A stretch of 64,000 bases of DNA from Gemmatimonas groenlandica (GCF_013004105.1 NZ_CP053085.1:3038001-3102000), one strand, 5' to 3'; shown: positions 7,578 through 16,898, numbered from the stretch's first letter. Translations and numbers: made by a program. Notes: generated by a model from the letters alone, not told the origin.

Positions 7578-8897
7578 ATGTCTTTCTTCAACAATCCCGT
7601 GAATCGCCGGGTGTTTCTCAAGGGTGGCGCGCTGTCGCTGGTCACGCTGGGTCTCTCGCCCAGCTTCCTGCGACGCACCGCTCTCGCGATGGAGCTGCCG
7701 CGCGCGGTGCGCGGCAAAACGCTGATCGTCCTGTTTCAGCGCGGCGCGGCTGATGCGCTGAATGTGCTGGTGCCGTTCGGCGACAAGAACTATTACGCGG
7801 CGCGGCCGCAGCTCGCGATCGCCACACCCGCCCGCGTGGGTGGCTCGGCGAATGCCGCGGGGGCGATCGACCTCGATGGATTCTACGGATTGCATCCGTC
7901 CCTCGCGTCGTTCAAGCCGATGTGGGATCGCGGGATGCTGTCGCCGATTCATGCGGTGGGCAGTCCGAGTGCGACGCGGTCGCACTTCGACGCGCAGGAC
8001 TACATGGAAACCGGCACGCCCGATCGTAAGGGCACGACCGACGGGTGGCTCAATCGCTATCTCGCGGTGCAAGGCACGTGCGAGGCGTCGTCGTGCACCC
8101 CCGGCTCCGCCCCCGGCTCCGCTTCCGCGCCGTTCCGCGCGGTCGCGATGACGGCGCAGACGCCGCGCATCCTGGAAGGCGCGAGCCCGGTCGTCGCGAT
8201 GAACTCCATCGACGAATTCTCGATTCGCACCAACGGCGGTGAAGCCCAGCGTCGCATCGAGGCGTTGTATCGCACGGGATCGTCAGACGTGGTGCACGGC
8301 AGCGGCAGCGACATGTTCGAGGCCCTCAAGGTGCTGCGCGCCGCCAATCCGCAGCAGTATCGTCCGGCGGCCGGCGTGGAGTATCCGCGCTCACAGTTCG
8401 GACAACGTCTCTTGCAGATCGCGCAGCTGATCAAGTCGGGGGTGGGGCTCGAAGTCGCCTTCGCCGACGTGGGCGGCTGGGATACGCATGTTAATCAGGG
8501 CGGTGCCCAGGGGCAGCTGGCCGGGCGTCTTGGCGACTTCTCGCAGAGTATCGCCGCGCTGGTCGCCGACCTCGGCGACCGGATGGACGACGTGGTGATT
8601 CTCACCTGCTCGGAGTTTGGCCGCACGGTGCGCCAGAACGGTACGGGCGGCACCGATCACGGACACGCAGGCGCGATGTTCGTGATCGGCGGATCGTTGC
8701 GGGCACCCAAGAAAGTGCACGGCCGGTGGCCGGGGCTCGCGCCGGAACAGCTCTACGAAGGACGCGACCTCGCCCTCACCACCGACTTCCGTGCGGTGTT
8801 CAGCGAGCTCGCGTCGAAGCATCTCGGCGCGGCGCAACTGCCGAAAATCTTCCCCGGCTATGGCGGCTTCGAGAAGGAGTGGCTAGGGGTGTTGTAA
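7578..8897 (+). CDS. DUF1501 family protein, Tat-exported
   Basis: The 439-residue protein starts with a twin-arginine signal (NRRVFLKGGALSLVTLGL), so it is probably folded before export. DUF1501 features include LIVLFQRGAADALNVLVPFGD near residue 50, the SPSATRSHFDAQDYMETGT segment near 130, and the C-terminal block VVILTCSEFGRTVRQNGTGGTDHG near 340 followed by GGSLRAPKKVHGRWPGL. The fold is related to alkaline-phosphatase-like/sulfatase-like hydrolases, but no activity is assigned. It follows the DUF1800 gene by 14 bp with GAGGA before its ATG, so the two form an operon. A PGSAPGSAS linker interrupts the middle of the protein. Confidence 0.87.
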   Translation: MSFFNNPVNRRVFLKGGALSLVTLGLSPSFLRRTALAMELPRAVRGKTLIVLFQRGAADALNVLVPFGDKNYYAARPQLAIATPARVGGSANAAGAIDLDGFYGLHPSLASFKPMWDRGMLSPIHAVGSPSATRSHFDAQDYMETGTPDRKGTTDGWLNRYLAVQGTCEASSCTPGSAPGSASAPFRAVAMTAQTPRILEGASPVVAMNSIDEFSIRTNGGEAQRRIEALYRTGSSDVVHGSGSDMFEALKVLRAANPQQYRPAAGVEYPRSQFGQRLLQIAQLIKSGVGLEVAFADVGGWDTHVNQGGAQGQLAGRLGDFSQSIAALVADLGDRMDDVVILTCSEFGRTVRQNGTGGTDHGHAGAMFVIGGSLRAPKKVHGRWPGLAPEQLYEGRDLALTTDFRAVFSELASKHLGAAQLPKIFPGYGGFEKEWLGVL

Positions 8898-8914
8898 GGT
8901 GCCGGCGGTCTTCG

Positions 8915-9838
8915 TTAGCTCTGCGGGTGCACCTTGTACCGCCCCTCCCCCCCCGGCTTAGCGAGAAAATCCTTGATATCGCGGTCGACCCACGCGTCGG
9001 TCGTGCGGTCGTACATGGTCACCACGGTTTCGGGGTGCAGCGCCTCCGTCATCAGTCGAACGGATTGCGTGAAGACGGCGAGATCGGGGCGATAATGACC
9101 GCTGTTCGCGCTGACCTTGAGCAATTTGCCGTCTTCCACGATCCATTCGCCGGCTCCGAGGACCGACTTGCCTTCGTTGAATGAACTGTGGTGCAGCTTT
9201 CCACCCTTGCAAACGTGGGAGTAAAAGCGCGCCCGATTTTCCAGCTTGTCCGGCGCGATCACCCAGATCAGTGACTTCGTCTTCCATCCGCCCACTGCGG
9301 CAAAGGTGCCATCCTCCTTTCGCAACTTGGCACCGGTCGCGCCGAAAGGCTTTCCCCAATTGGCCATCGACAGCTTCCACGTCTTGCCAAAGATACCTTC
9401 GGTCTTCTTGGCGTTTTCGCGAACACTCTCCGTGTCGAACACGATGTCATCGATGGCGTACAGGATCCGCGCGCCCATCTTCACCTCGTATCGTTTACGC
9501 GCTTCGCGATCGAGGTACCGTACGCCCTTTTCTCCCTTGAGCGATCCGCCGGCACCCGGCAGTCGATGCTCGATCCGGTTCTTGGCGTCCTGCATCGGTC
9601 GGACGAGCATCTCCGGAAACGCCGCCTTCTGTTTGTTGGCGGCGCTGTAAACCAGCGGGACTTTCCGTATCTTCGGCGCAACCACATCGTGCCGCGACGT
9701 ACTTATCGGCCGACCTGCGAAGAGTTCCTCCACGTCATCCTCGACGCCTCCTTCGTCGTCATCGCTGACGCCGCCTTCGTCGTCAGCGCTGACACCTCCG
9801 TCGCTGTTTCCGAGACGTCCTGAGAGGGGTGAGTGCAT
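8915..9838 (-). CDS. Hypothetical protein with acidic N-terminal repeats and a HHSSF...SGHYRP module
   Basis: The 307-residue protein opens with an acidic repetitive stretch (DDEGG and DDDEGG units, about residues 13-40), then a basic segment, and from about 95 a compact domain. The notable part is residues 216-251: HHSSF, then AGEWIVEDGKLLKV, then SGHYRP. As I recall, this combination occurs in the conserved domain of plant IQM calmodulin-binding proteins and in some bacterial effector- or toxin-like proteins, where the fold and activity are poorly defined. There is no signal peptide. The start is uncertain because no Shine-Dalgarno sequence is visible. It is convergent with DUF1501 and lies downstream of the penicillin-binding protein gene on the same strand, about 108 bp away. 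Confidence 0.6.
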   Translation of the reverse strand: MHSPLSGRLGNSDGGVSADDEGGVSDDDEGGVEDDVEELFAGRPISTSRHDVVAPKIRKVPLVYSAANKQKAAFPEMLVRPMQDAKNRIEHRLPGAGGSLKGEKGVRYLDREARKRYEVKMGARILYAIDDIVFDTESVRENAKKTEGIFGKTWKLSMANWGKPFGATGAKLRKEDGTFAAVGGWKTKSLIWVIAPDKLENRARFYSHVCKGGKLHHSSFNEGKSVLGAGEWIVEDGKLLKVSANSGHYRPDLAVFTQSVRLMTEALHPETVVTMYDRTTDAWVDRDIKDFLAKPGGEGRYKVHPQS

Positions 9839-9946
9839 CGTCGTTGACGTAGGCGTGAGAGTGGGCGGTGGCAGAAGACCACCGAATCCAGGAGACGCTA
9901 CGGTCGCACGAATCCTTACGCAAGGACATCGGCGGCCACCCCGGAC

Positions 9947-12313
9947 TCAGTCGCGCCCGCGGGGTGGGCGCGGCGGCACTGGCGGTTGCGGAGCGGACTG
10001 CATCTCACGCCGCATCCGCTCCGCTTCACGTCGCGCCTCGCGCGCCGCTTCGCGCTGTGCCTTGCGCAACTCCACCATGATGCGGTCGGCGGCCGCGCGT
10101 GCCTTACCGTTGCCGCCTACCGCTTCGAGCACGCCGCTCACGGCCTCAGCGATCTGCGCCGGATCGATCTCCCCCGGCGCTCCACCCGTGCTGTCATGCC
10201 AGTCAGGCGGCTCGGCATCACGCATGGCGAGATAGGGATCGTTCTCGCACGATTCCTTGGGCGCGCTGCCGCGCACGAAGAACTCGCGACGCGATGGGCC
10301 GCACCAATCGCTGGCCAGCTTGCCGGTGCCGATGTCGATCTGCTTCGTCTCGATACCGCCCGGCTGCATCCACGCGCTGTCTTCCTCCGGGCTGTGCCAG
10401 CCGTCGCGCAGGAAGCGCGCCCACACCGGCGCGGCCAGACGACCACCCGAGGCGTTCCAGCCCAGTGGCTGCGGGTCATCGGCGCCGAACCACACACTCG
10501 CCACCAGGGTGGGCGTGTATCCGACGAACCAGACGTCGGTGCCGTCGTTGGTGGTGCCGGTCTTGCCCGCGACCGGCCCACGAATGCCGGCGTCACGCAC
10601 CGGACGACCGGTGCCGCGATCGACGACGCCCTGCAGCAGCGACGTGATGAGAAACGCGTCGGTTACTTCGAGCACCTTGACGCCGGCCGTGCGCGGATGA
10701 CTCCAGATCACACGTCCGAACTGATCTTCGACGCGCTCCACGAGAAATGGACTCACGCGCGTACCGCCGTTGCCGAATGGCGCATACGCGGCGGTGAGTT
10801 CGAGCGGTGTCACAGCCCCGGCGCCGAGCGCGAGCGCGGGCACGATAGGCAGTTCGCTCACAATGCCTTGCGCATGCGCGAGATCCGCAATGCGCTGCAC
10901 ACTCAACTTGCTGCTCAGGCGTACGGTGGCGGCGTTCGCTGAACGCGCCAGCGCGTCACGCATCGTAATGTGTCCCGCGTAGTTGTCACCGTAGTTGGCG
11001 GGCGTCCATGTGGTACGACCGATGTCGATCTCGACCGGTTCGTCTTCGAGCATGGTGGCGGCGGTGAAGCCCTGACGCAGCGCTTCGGCGTACACGAACG
11101 GCTTGAACGTGCTGCCCGGCTGCCGCTTGGCGCGTAGGGCGCGATTGAAGCCCTTGCGCTCGATGCGTCGGCCACCGACGATCGCACGCAAGGCGCCGGT
11201 CGCGGGATCGAGAGCGACCAAAGCGCCTTGCGTGCGCGAACCGGCGCTGCTCACGGCGAAGCCGCCGTAGGCGCGCTCCTGGTCGATTTGCCACGCACCC
11301 GCCGCAATCGCGCGTTCGCCGGCTATCTGCGCACGTCGGTCGATCGTGCTCCACACGCGCAGTTGCGCATCGTTGAGCGCCTTGGGGATCACACCGGCTT
11401 TGCGCAACGAGTCGAGGGTGACGCGCACCGCTTCGACGGCCCACGAATCGACCGCCCGTGCCGGCGCCCATTCCGCACGCGAGAGCTTGAGCGGCTTGCT
11501 GCGCACGGCCTGAATGGTGGCGCTGTCGGCCACGCCCTCGCGCAGCAGTACATCGAACACGACGGCGCGACGCGCCAGCGCGCGCGATTTGTCGCGGCGC
11601 GGCGAGTACGACGATGGCGCCTTGGGCAGACCGGCCAGCATCGCGGCTTCGCCGAGCGAGATATTGGCGACCGACTTCCCGAAGAGATCGCGGCTTGCCC
11701 CCTCGACGCCGTACACTCCATTGCCGAGGTAGATCGCGTTGAGATAGCGCTCGAGGATGTCTTGCTTGGAGAGCGACGCCTCGAGCAGCGTGGCATAGCG
11801 CCATTCGAGGAGCTTGCGACCGAAGGTCCGCTCGGTGGCCCGGTTCCCGAGGAATACGTTGCGGGCGAGTTGCATCGTGATGGTGCTGGCACCTTCGCGC
11901 ACGCTGCCGGCGGCAAGATTGGCAACCGTTGCGCGACCGACCCCGTACCAGTCGACACCATGATGGGCGTGAAAGCGCCGATCTTCGACGGCAATGAAGG
12001 CCGCTTGCACCTGCGCCGGGACTCGGCTCAGTGGAACGTTGGTACGATTCACGGGTGAGAGCGCACTCACGAACGCGCTGTCGCGTGCCAGCAGGGCACC
12101 ACCCTCGGTGGGCTTCCAGGCGCGCAGTTGAGCGGGCGTGGGGCATCCTTGCCACCCACACGACCACCACCACGATGCCGTGGTAAGCGTACCCGCAACG
12201 GCGAGAGCCCCAGCATAGAGCAGGGGCTTGACCAGCCGTGTGCGCCACGACACGGCCGGTAGCGCGGCTGCTGTCGCGGCCGACGTCGGCGTGTTGTTAG
12301 CTTCAGCCTCCAT
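9947..12313 (-). CDS. Class A penicillin-binding protein (PBP1A-like)
   Basis: This bifunctional enzyme polymerises lipid II and cross-links peptidoglycan at the outer face of the inner membrane. The 788-residue protein has one N-terminal membrane anchor (about 35-52), a GT51 domain with EDRRFHAHHGVD and ASTITMQLARNVFL (about 100-160), and a transpeptidase domain with the SxxK serine in PGSTFKPF, SAN as the SxN motif, and KTGTTNDG as the KTG box. The C-terminus is Arg/Glu-rich and ends in a proline-rich tail. The ATG at 12313 has GGAG four bases upstream. It is divergent from a polysaccharide deacetylase, with only 17 bp between the starts, which fits a shared envelope role. Confidence 0.93.
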   Translation of the reverse strand: MEAEANNTPTSAATAAALPAVSWRTRLVKPLLYAGALAVAGTLTTASWWWSCGWQGCPTPAQLRAWKPTEGGALLARDSAFVSALSPVNRTNVPLSRVPAQVQAAFIAVEDRRFHAHHGVDWYGVGRATVANLAAGSVREGASTITMQLARNVFLGNRATERTFGRKLLEWRYATLLEASLSKQDILERYLNAIYLGNGVYGVEGASRDLFGKSVANISLGEAAMLAGLPKAPSSYSPRRDKSRALARRAVVFDVLLREGVADSATIQAVRSKPLKLSRAEWAPARAVDSWAVEAVRVTLDSLRKAGVIPKALNDAQLRVWSTIDRRAQIAGERAIAAGAWQIDQERAYGGFAVSSAGSRTQGALVALDPATGALRAIVGGRRIERKGFNRALRAKRQPGSTFKPFVYAEALRQGFTAATMLEDEPVEIDIGRTTWTPANYGDNYAGHITMRDALARSANAATVRLSSKLSVQRIADLAHAQGIVSELPIVPALALGAGAVTPLELTAAYAPFGNGGTRVSPFLVERVEDQFGRVIWSHPRTAGVKVLEVTDAFLITSLLQGVVDRGTGRPVRDAGIRGPVAGKTGTTNDGTDVWFVGYTPTLVASVWFGADDPQPLGWNASGGRLAAPVWARFLRDGWHSPEEDSAWMQPGGIETKQIDIGTGKLASDWCGPSRREFFVRGSAPKESCENDPYLAMRDAEPPDWHDSTGGAPGEIDPAQIAEAVSGVLEAVGGNGKARAAADRIMVELRKAQREAAREARREAERMRREMQSAPQPPVPPRPPRGRD

Positions 12314-12330
12314 CACACTCCTCAGCGATC

Positions 12331-13440
12331 ATGGCACGTCAGGAACTTCTTATCCGCTACTGCACTGTCCGCACCACGCCGCGCCTGTCGATCCTCCGAA
12401 AGACAGCTGGAACGGCGATCTTGGTTGCTTCCGCCCTGGTTTCGACCACGGCGCAGGCGCACCCGCGTGCAATCGTACGGCACGAGCGCCCGGAAAGTGC
12501 CAAGGCTCAGCCTGGTGCGCCGAAAAAGGCCCAGCCGTCCAAGGCACCAGCAGCCACGCCGACGGGTCCACGCGTCCCCAACGAGCTGGGGCGCATGCCG
12601 ATCGTGGAATGGCACCAGGTCGTCGCGGCCGACGGCACCTACAAAGTGTCGCGCGAGCGGTTTCGCGCCGAGCTGCTCGAGCTGCATTCGCGCGGGTACG
12701 TGCCGGTGAATCTGTCGGAGATGCTCGACAAAACGATGGATGTGCCGACCGGAAAGACACCGGTGCTGTTCACCTTCGACGACGCGTCACCGAGCCAGTT
12801 CCGGTACATCGAGCGCAACGGATCGCTGGTGGTGGATCCCACGAGTGCCGTCGGTATGCTGCTCGATTTCATCAAGACGCACCCCGACTGGAAGGCGAAG
12901 GGCTTGTTTTGCATGTTGCCGGCGGCCGAGGCCGGCCACGCCTTCTTTGGTGACAAGGGCATCGACGGTCAGAAAACCGAGTGGCGCTTGAAGAAGGTGC
13001 AGTTCCTGGCCCAGCAGGGCTTCGAGCTGTGCAACCACACGCTGTGGCACGCGAAGCTCAGCAAGTATTCCGACGCCGTGGTGCAAGAGCAGCTGGCCCG
13101 CGGCGCGATGGCGATCGACTCGGCCGTGCCAGGCTACAAGGTGCGCGGGTTTGCCCTGCCCTACGGCCTGTGGCCAAAGAACCGCGCGCTCGCGTTCAAC
13201 GGCTCGTGGTACGACAAGAAGAGCAAGCGCGACGTGCGCTACCACCACGAAGCCGTGTTTGAAGTGGCCGGTGGCCCCGCGCGCAGTCCGTTCGATCCGG
13301 AGTTCAATCCGAAATCACTGCCCCGGGTGCCGCTGCAGGGCGGCACCAAGCTGTCGGCCACACTCGACCAGATGGACAAGCCCGGTAAGTGGGCGCGCTA
13401 CGTGTCCGACGGCAATCCCAAGACGGTCGCCAAGCCGTAG
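12331..13440 (+). CDS. Secreted polysaccharide deacetylase (NodB-like)
   Basis: The 369-residue protein has an N-terminal signal ending near ALVSTTAQA and a Pro/Lys/Ala-rich linker to about residue 85. The NodB-type metal site is visible as FTFDDAS (about 148-154), with the Asp pair, and CNHTLWHAKL (about 232-241), giving the H-x4-H pair. Such enzymes remove acetyl groups from cell-wall or exopolysaccharide sugars in the periplasm. RGFALPYGLWPKN (about 270) corresponds to the motif-3 region. The start is not firm: the n-region is long (about 28 residues), there is no Shine-Dalgarno sequence, and the ATG is 17 bp from the divergent PBP start. Confidence 0.85.
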   Translation: MARQELLIRYCTVRTTPRLSILRKTAGTAILVASALVSTTAQAHPRAIVRHERPESAKAQPGAPKKAQPSKAPAATPTGPRVPNELGRMPIVEWHQVVAADGTYKVSRERFRAELLELHSRGYVPVNLSEMLDKTMDVPTGKTPVLFTFDDASPSQFRYIERNGSLVVDPTSAVGMLLDFIKTHPDWKAKGLFCMLPAAEAGHAFFGDKGIDGQKTEWRLKKVQFLAQQGFELCNHTLWHAKLSKYSDAVVQEQLARGAMAIDSAVPGYKVRGFALPYGLWPKNRALAFNGSWYDKKSKRDVRYHHEAVFEVAGGPARSPFDPEFNPKSLPRVPLQGGTKLSATLDQMDKPGKWARYVSDGNPKTVAKP

Positions 13441-13455
13441 CGCGCTAGCACCTGG

Positions 13456-13863
13456 TCAGCCGCGCATCTTCTCGGCTTCATCCCAGCGATCGACAGCGCG
13501 GCGCAGATGCGGGATCACGATGCTGCCACCGACGATGAGACCGATGCTCATCGTCTCGAAGACTTCGTCGCGACTGACGCCTTCCTCGGCGCAGCGCACG
13601 ATGTGGTACGTGATGCAGTCGTCACAGCGCAGCACGAGCGAGGCCACGAGACCGAGTAGCTCCTTCGTCTTCACGCTCAACGTACCGCCTTCGTAGGCGC
13701 GACCGTCGAGATTGAAGAAGCGATTAATGACGAGATTGTTCTCGCCGAGAATGCGCGTGTTCATGCGCTCGCGGAACAGGCGAAACTCGGCCAGCGCGTC
13801 ACTCTCGACGTTCTCGCTGGCGTGATCGTGCGGCGGAGTGCTGGGCGTCGGCGCGTCGGTCAC
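13456..13863 (-). CDS. Carboxymuconolactone decarboxylase / AhpD-like protein
   Basis: The 135-residue protein has the CMD/AhpD core: RAYEGGTLSVKTKELLGLVASLVLRCDDCITYHIVRC. The CDDC pair plus the following His matches the redox-active CxxC...H of AhpD-like alkylhydroperoxidases, so a thiol redox or peroxide role is more likely than lactone decarboxylation. The GTG start at 13863 overlaps the TGA of the upstream TPR-like gene by four bases (GTGA), which decides the start and implies translational coupling. The frame is open upstream of this, but those residues do not resemble the family. Confidence 0.85.
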   Translation of the reverse strand: MTDAPTPSTPPHDHASENVESDALAEFRLFRERMNTRILGENNLVINRFFNLDGRAYEGGTLSVKTKELLGLVASLVLRCDDCITYHIVRCAEEGVSRDEVFETMSIGLIVGGSIVIPHLRRAVDRWDEAEKMRG

Positions 13864-14453
13864 AGCGAATAGTTGCGAAGGGTGTTGAGCGCGGTTTCCA
13901 ACGCAGCGCGCTGCTGCTCGGTGGGCGAATTGGCCCACAGTTCTTCGTACGCGGAAATAGCGAGAGCGAGCGCTTCCTTGTCGTGCTCGGCGGCGGCGAG
14001 CGAACTGGCGTTGTCCGCCAACGCAGCCTTCGCGAGCTGGTCTTCAGGGAAACGTTGCGTCACCTGCAGCCAGCGGATCGTACGATCGCGCTGATTCGAT
14101 TCGGTAAGGGCCCACATGTGCCAGGCTCCGCGATTCTGCGGGTCGGACGCCAGCGCGCGGCTGGCGAGCTCGCCCACGACTTCTGGCCCACGACCGGAGA
14201 GCCAGTAGGCGTTGGCCAAAATGACGAGAGCGCGGGCGTTGGTCGGCTGTTCGTCTACGACGCGCTCATAGAGCGGGCCGGCGACTTCGGGCATATGGAG
14301 CCACGGTTCGGCGGCGGCCACGAGGGCGTCGGGCGTCACCGTGGCGCGGAGCGTGTGCAGACGCTCCATCAGGGCGCCGACGTTTCCGGACGCTTCATAG
14401 GCGCCCACCGCATCGGCGAGGGCGGCCGGGAGGTCGAGAGGAGGTGCGATCAT
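13860..14453 (-). CDS. TPR-like helical protein
   Basis: The 197-residue protein is almost entirely helical and has tetratricopeptide-like spacing: VAGPLYERVVDEQPTNARALVILANAYWLSGR (about 77-108), then SRALASDPQNRGAWHMWALT (about 118-137), then a final pair around AISAYEELWANSPTEQQRAALETALNTL. No signal peptide is present, so it is probably a cytoplasmic scaffold. It is translationally coupled to the AhpD-like gene and divergent from rho. There is no Shine-Dalgarno sequence at the ATG, so it may be leaderless. No specific partner can be named. Confidence 0.65.
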   Translation of the reverse strand: MIAPPLDLPAALADAVGAYEASGNVGALMERLHTLRATVTPDALVAAAEPWLHMPEVAGPLYERVVDEQPTNARALVILANAYWLSGRGPEVVGELASRALASDPQNRGAWHMWALTESNQRDRTIRWLQVTQRFPEDQLAKAALADNASSLAAAEHDKEALALAISAYEELWANSPTEQQRAALETALNTLRNYSL

Positions 14454-14834
14454 GGACGAAAAGTAGACGGGTCCGGTGATCTGGTCAGGTCACAGCCACG
14501 ATTCGTGGGTTGCGCGATTGGGGAAGGATCGTAATACTCATGGTGTCGCGCGACGCTTTCCGAAGTGCGCGTGACGAGCCCACCGACATCGGCTGGCTGC
14601 TCCCGGGTCCCAGACCCCGCGGTACCGGAAGGCAAATACGGCTCTTCCGGAAAGTGCGACGGCACGACTCTACCCGTCCAAAGCGACCCGCAATATCCGC
14701 GCTCTCCGCGCATCTCGAGCCCGACATGGGCATCGAACATCCGGCCTGTTGCATCGCATGTCTTCATGCCTGCGGCGGCGTCGCGCTCCCTTCCAGATCG
14801 GAACGGAGCCCACTGTACCACTTGCAGTTTTCGA
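14454..14834. other. 381-bp non-coding region upstream of rho
   Basis: No convincing gene lies here. The rho frame stays open upstream but gives atypical residues. The region must hold the promoters of rho and of the divergent TPR-like gene. It has a small hairpin, CCGGAAG near 14622 pairing with CTTCCGG near 14646, and a possible promoter at 14510-14537. If that promoter is used, rho has a leader of roughly 290 nt; long rho leaders are known elsewhere to mediate autoregulation, so the same is plausible here. Confidence 0.5.
14510..14537 (+). promoter_or_regulatory. Possible sigma70-type promoter for rho
   Basis: TTGCGC (14510-14515) and TAATAC (14532-14537) are separated by 16 bp. Both differ from consensus, so this is only a candidate. 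It points toward rho, 298 bp before the chosen ATG. Confidence 0.3.
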
Positions 14835-16841
14835 ATGACCGAACGCAAACGCCCCATTCGCCGCAGCCGCACCAGTGCCGCGCCGTCCCCCGATTCCGGT
14901 GGGGACGACAATCCGTATCTCGATGCACCGTCGGCGCCCGCGCCGAGGGATGCCGTGCCGCCGCCGACGGCTGCCGCGCCTGACGAGGCGCCCCGACCGC
15001 GCCGTGGTCGCCCACCGCGTCGCCCTGCGGCTGAAGCCGTCGGTGACGCGCCATCCAGCGTCGAACGGGAAGCGCCGCCCGCTCCGCCTGCCCCTCGCGC
15101 CGAGTCGCGCCCGGAGCCACGCGAGCCACGTATAGAACTCCGTCCTGAGCCGCGGTCCGCGCCTCGTCCGGAGCCCCTGTCCCCGCCCTCCTTCTTCGAT
15201 CCAGCGGCCGAGCGGCCTCGCCTGGACAGCGCCGATCGATATGATCGCGCCTTCGATCGCCCCGCCAATCCGCCCGCCAGCAGCGCGAATAGCGCGAGCA
15301 GCGTCGAGCGCCCCGATTCGCGCCCCGACCGCCCGTTCGGCGATCGCCCCGAGCGACCGGATCGCCCCGACCGCGGCGGCCGTCAGCGTGACCGTGGACG
15401 TCATCGCAACGAGCGTGGCGATCGTGGACCGCGCGGCGAACGGCCCGATGTTGCCGGCGGTGCGCCCGCCGGAGGACAGGCGGCCCCGCAAGACCGACCG
15501 GACCGTGGTCCCGATCGCGGTCCCGATCGCGGTCCCGATCGTGGCGGTGACCGCGGCGAGCGGAACGGCCCGGATCGCGGCGGAGATGCGGCCTTCCGTC
15601 GCAACGGACGCCGTGGACGCAATCGTTTCCGTCGCGGAGGGGCCCCCGGTGAGGGGCGTCCGCCGCAGGGCGTCGATGGAGGCGTGGAACGCGCGCCGTC
15701 CGTACCGTCCACGCCGACGGTGGTGGAAGGCACGATGTCCGGCTGGTTTGACCCGTCGCGCGACGGCGGCTTCCTCCGTCGGGCAATCAACAGCTACCTG
15801 CCCGAACCCACCGATCCGTTCGTACCGCCGGCGTTGGTGCGTCTGCACCAGCTCCGCCGCGGCGACAAGCTCGATGCCACGTTCGGTCGCGACCCGCGCG
15901 GTCGTCAGGTCATCATCGAAGTACAGCAACTCAACGACGGCTCACCCGTCGTGCTCGAGAAGCGCTCCGACTTCAACACGCTCACGGCCAGCTATCCCGA
16001 CCGGAAGCTGACGCTGGAAACGGGTCGTCCGGCCAAGACCGGCCCCGAACTCACGCGGCGCGCGATCGACCTGATTGCCCCGATCGGGTACGGCCAGCGA
16101 GCGCTCATCGTGGCCCCGGCCCGCGCCGGTAAGACCACGCTGCTGCAGGCGATCGTCGAAGGAGTGGCGATCAATCATCCCGAAGCGGCGTTGCTCGTGC
16201 TGCTCGTCGACGAGCGTCCTGAAGAAGTGAGCGAGATGATCACTTGGGGTTACGGCGAAGTCGTGGCCTCCAGCTTCGACATGCCGCCCAAGCGACACGT
16301 GGAAGTGGCCGAGATGACGCTCGAGCGCGCTCGCCGCATGGTCGAACAGGGCAAGGATGTCGTGATCGTGCTCGACTCGATCACCCGCCTCGCCCGTGCC
16401 TACAACACGGTGGAGCGTGGCACTGGCCGCACGATGTCCGGTGGACTCGACAGCAATGCCATGCAGAAGCCGAAGGCGTTCTTCGGGTCGGCCCGCATGA
16501 TCGCGCCGCAGCACGGCGGTGGCTCCCTCACGATCATTTCCACCGCGCTGGTCGAAACTGGCTCGCGCATGGACGACGTGATCTTCGAGGAGTTCAAGGG
16601 CACCGGCAACTGCGAGATCAAGCTCGATCGATCGCTCGCCGACCGTCGCATTTTCCCGGCGTTCGATATCGGCACCAGCGGCACCCGCCGTGAAGAGAAG
16701 CTCTATCGCCCCGATCAGCTCGAGAAGGTGCACCTGCTGCGTCGCGGGTTGCACCAGCTTCCGCCGCAAGCGGGCATGGAGTGGCTCATCAAGCGTATCG
16801 CCGCCACCACGAACAACGATTCGCTGCTCGACGGACTCTGA
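14835..16841 (+). CDS. rho: Transcription termination factor Rho with a long disordered N-terminus
   Basis: Rho is the hexameric RNA helicase that ends transcription. The 668-residue protein is about 250 residues longer than typical Rho. Residues ~1-295 are low complexity, rich in Pro, Arg, Asp and Gly, with PDRG units. The core begins at [10 protein letters not shown] with the RNA-binding cold-shock-like fold, then Walker [12 protein letters not shown] (about 427), Walker [17 protein letters not shown], and the Q/R loops around [23 protein letters not shown]. The usual N-terminal helical bundle is not recognisable. The ATG at 14835 starts MTERKRP; upstream in-frame sequence looks non-coding. 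No Shine-Dalgarno sequence is seen. A perfect 14-bp hairpin follows the stop. Confidence 0.93.
   Translation: MTERKRPIRRSRTSAAPSPDSGGDDNPYLDAPSAPAPRDAVPPPTAAAPDEAPRPRRGRPPRRPAAEAVGDAPSSVEREAPPAPPAPRAESRPEPREPRIELRPEPRSAPRPEPLSPPSFFDPAAERPRLDSADRYDRAFDRPANPPASSANSASSVERPDSRPDRPFGDRPERPDRPDRGGRQRDRGRHRNERGDRGPRGERPDVAGGAPAGGQAAPQDRPDRGPDRGPDRGPDRGGDRGERNGPDRGGDAAFRRNGRRGRNRFRRGGAPGEGRPPQGVDGGVERAPSVPSTPTVVEGTMSGWFDPSRDGGFLRRAINSYLPEPTDPFVPPALVRLHQLRRGDKLDATFGRDPRGRQVIIEVQQLNDGSPVVLEKRSDFNTLTASYPDRKLTLETGRPAKTGPELTRRAIDLIAPIGYGQRALIVAPARAGKTTLLQAIVEGVAINHPEAALLVLLVDERPEEVSEMITWGYGEVVASSFDMPPKRHVEVAEMTLERARRMVEQGKDVVIVLDSITRLARAYNTVERGTGRTMSGGLDSNAMQKPKAFFGSARMIAPQHGGGSLTIISTALVETGSRMDDVIFEEFKGTGNCEIKLDRSLADRRIFPAFDIGTSGTRREEKLYRPDQLEKVHLLRRGLHQLPPQAGMEWLIKRIAATTNNDSLLDGL
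15501..15548 (+). repeat. 12-bp tandem repeats coding PDRG units in the Rho linker
   Basis: About four consecutive 12-bp units of the form GATCGCGGTCCC encode Asp-Arg-Gly-Pro repeats in the disordered part of Rho. Copies differ mainly at third positions, and the repeat encodes alternating positive and negative charge. Confidence 0.75.
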
Positions 16842-16862
16842 GACAACGATGGACCAGTGCGC

Positions 16863-16898
16863 AACGCGGGGCGACGGGAGCATTCGTCGCCCCGCGTT
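16863..16898 (+). terminator. Perfect 14-bp hairpin after rho
   Basis: AACGCGGGGCGACG (16863-16876) pairs perfectly with 16885-16898 around the loop GGAGCATT, starting 21 bp after the rho stop. It is very GC-rich and no T-run follows, so it may act as an intrinsic terminator or a 3'-end protector. The rest of the gap to 17119 holds the chemotaxis gene's promoter region. Confidence 0.7.
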
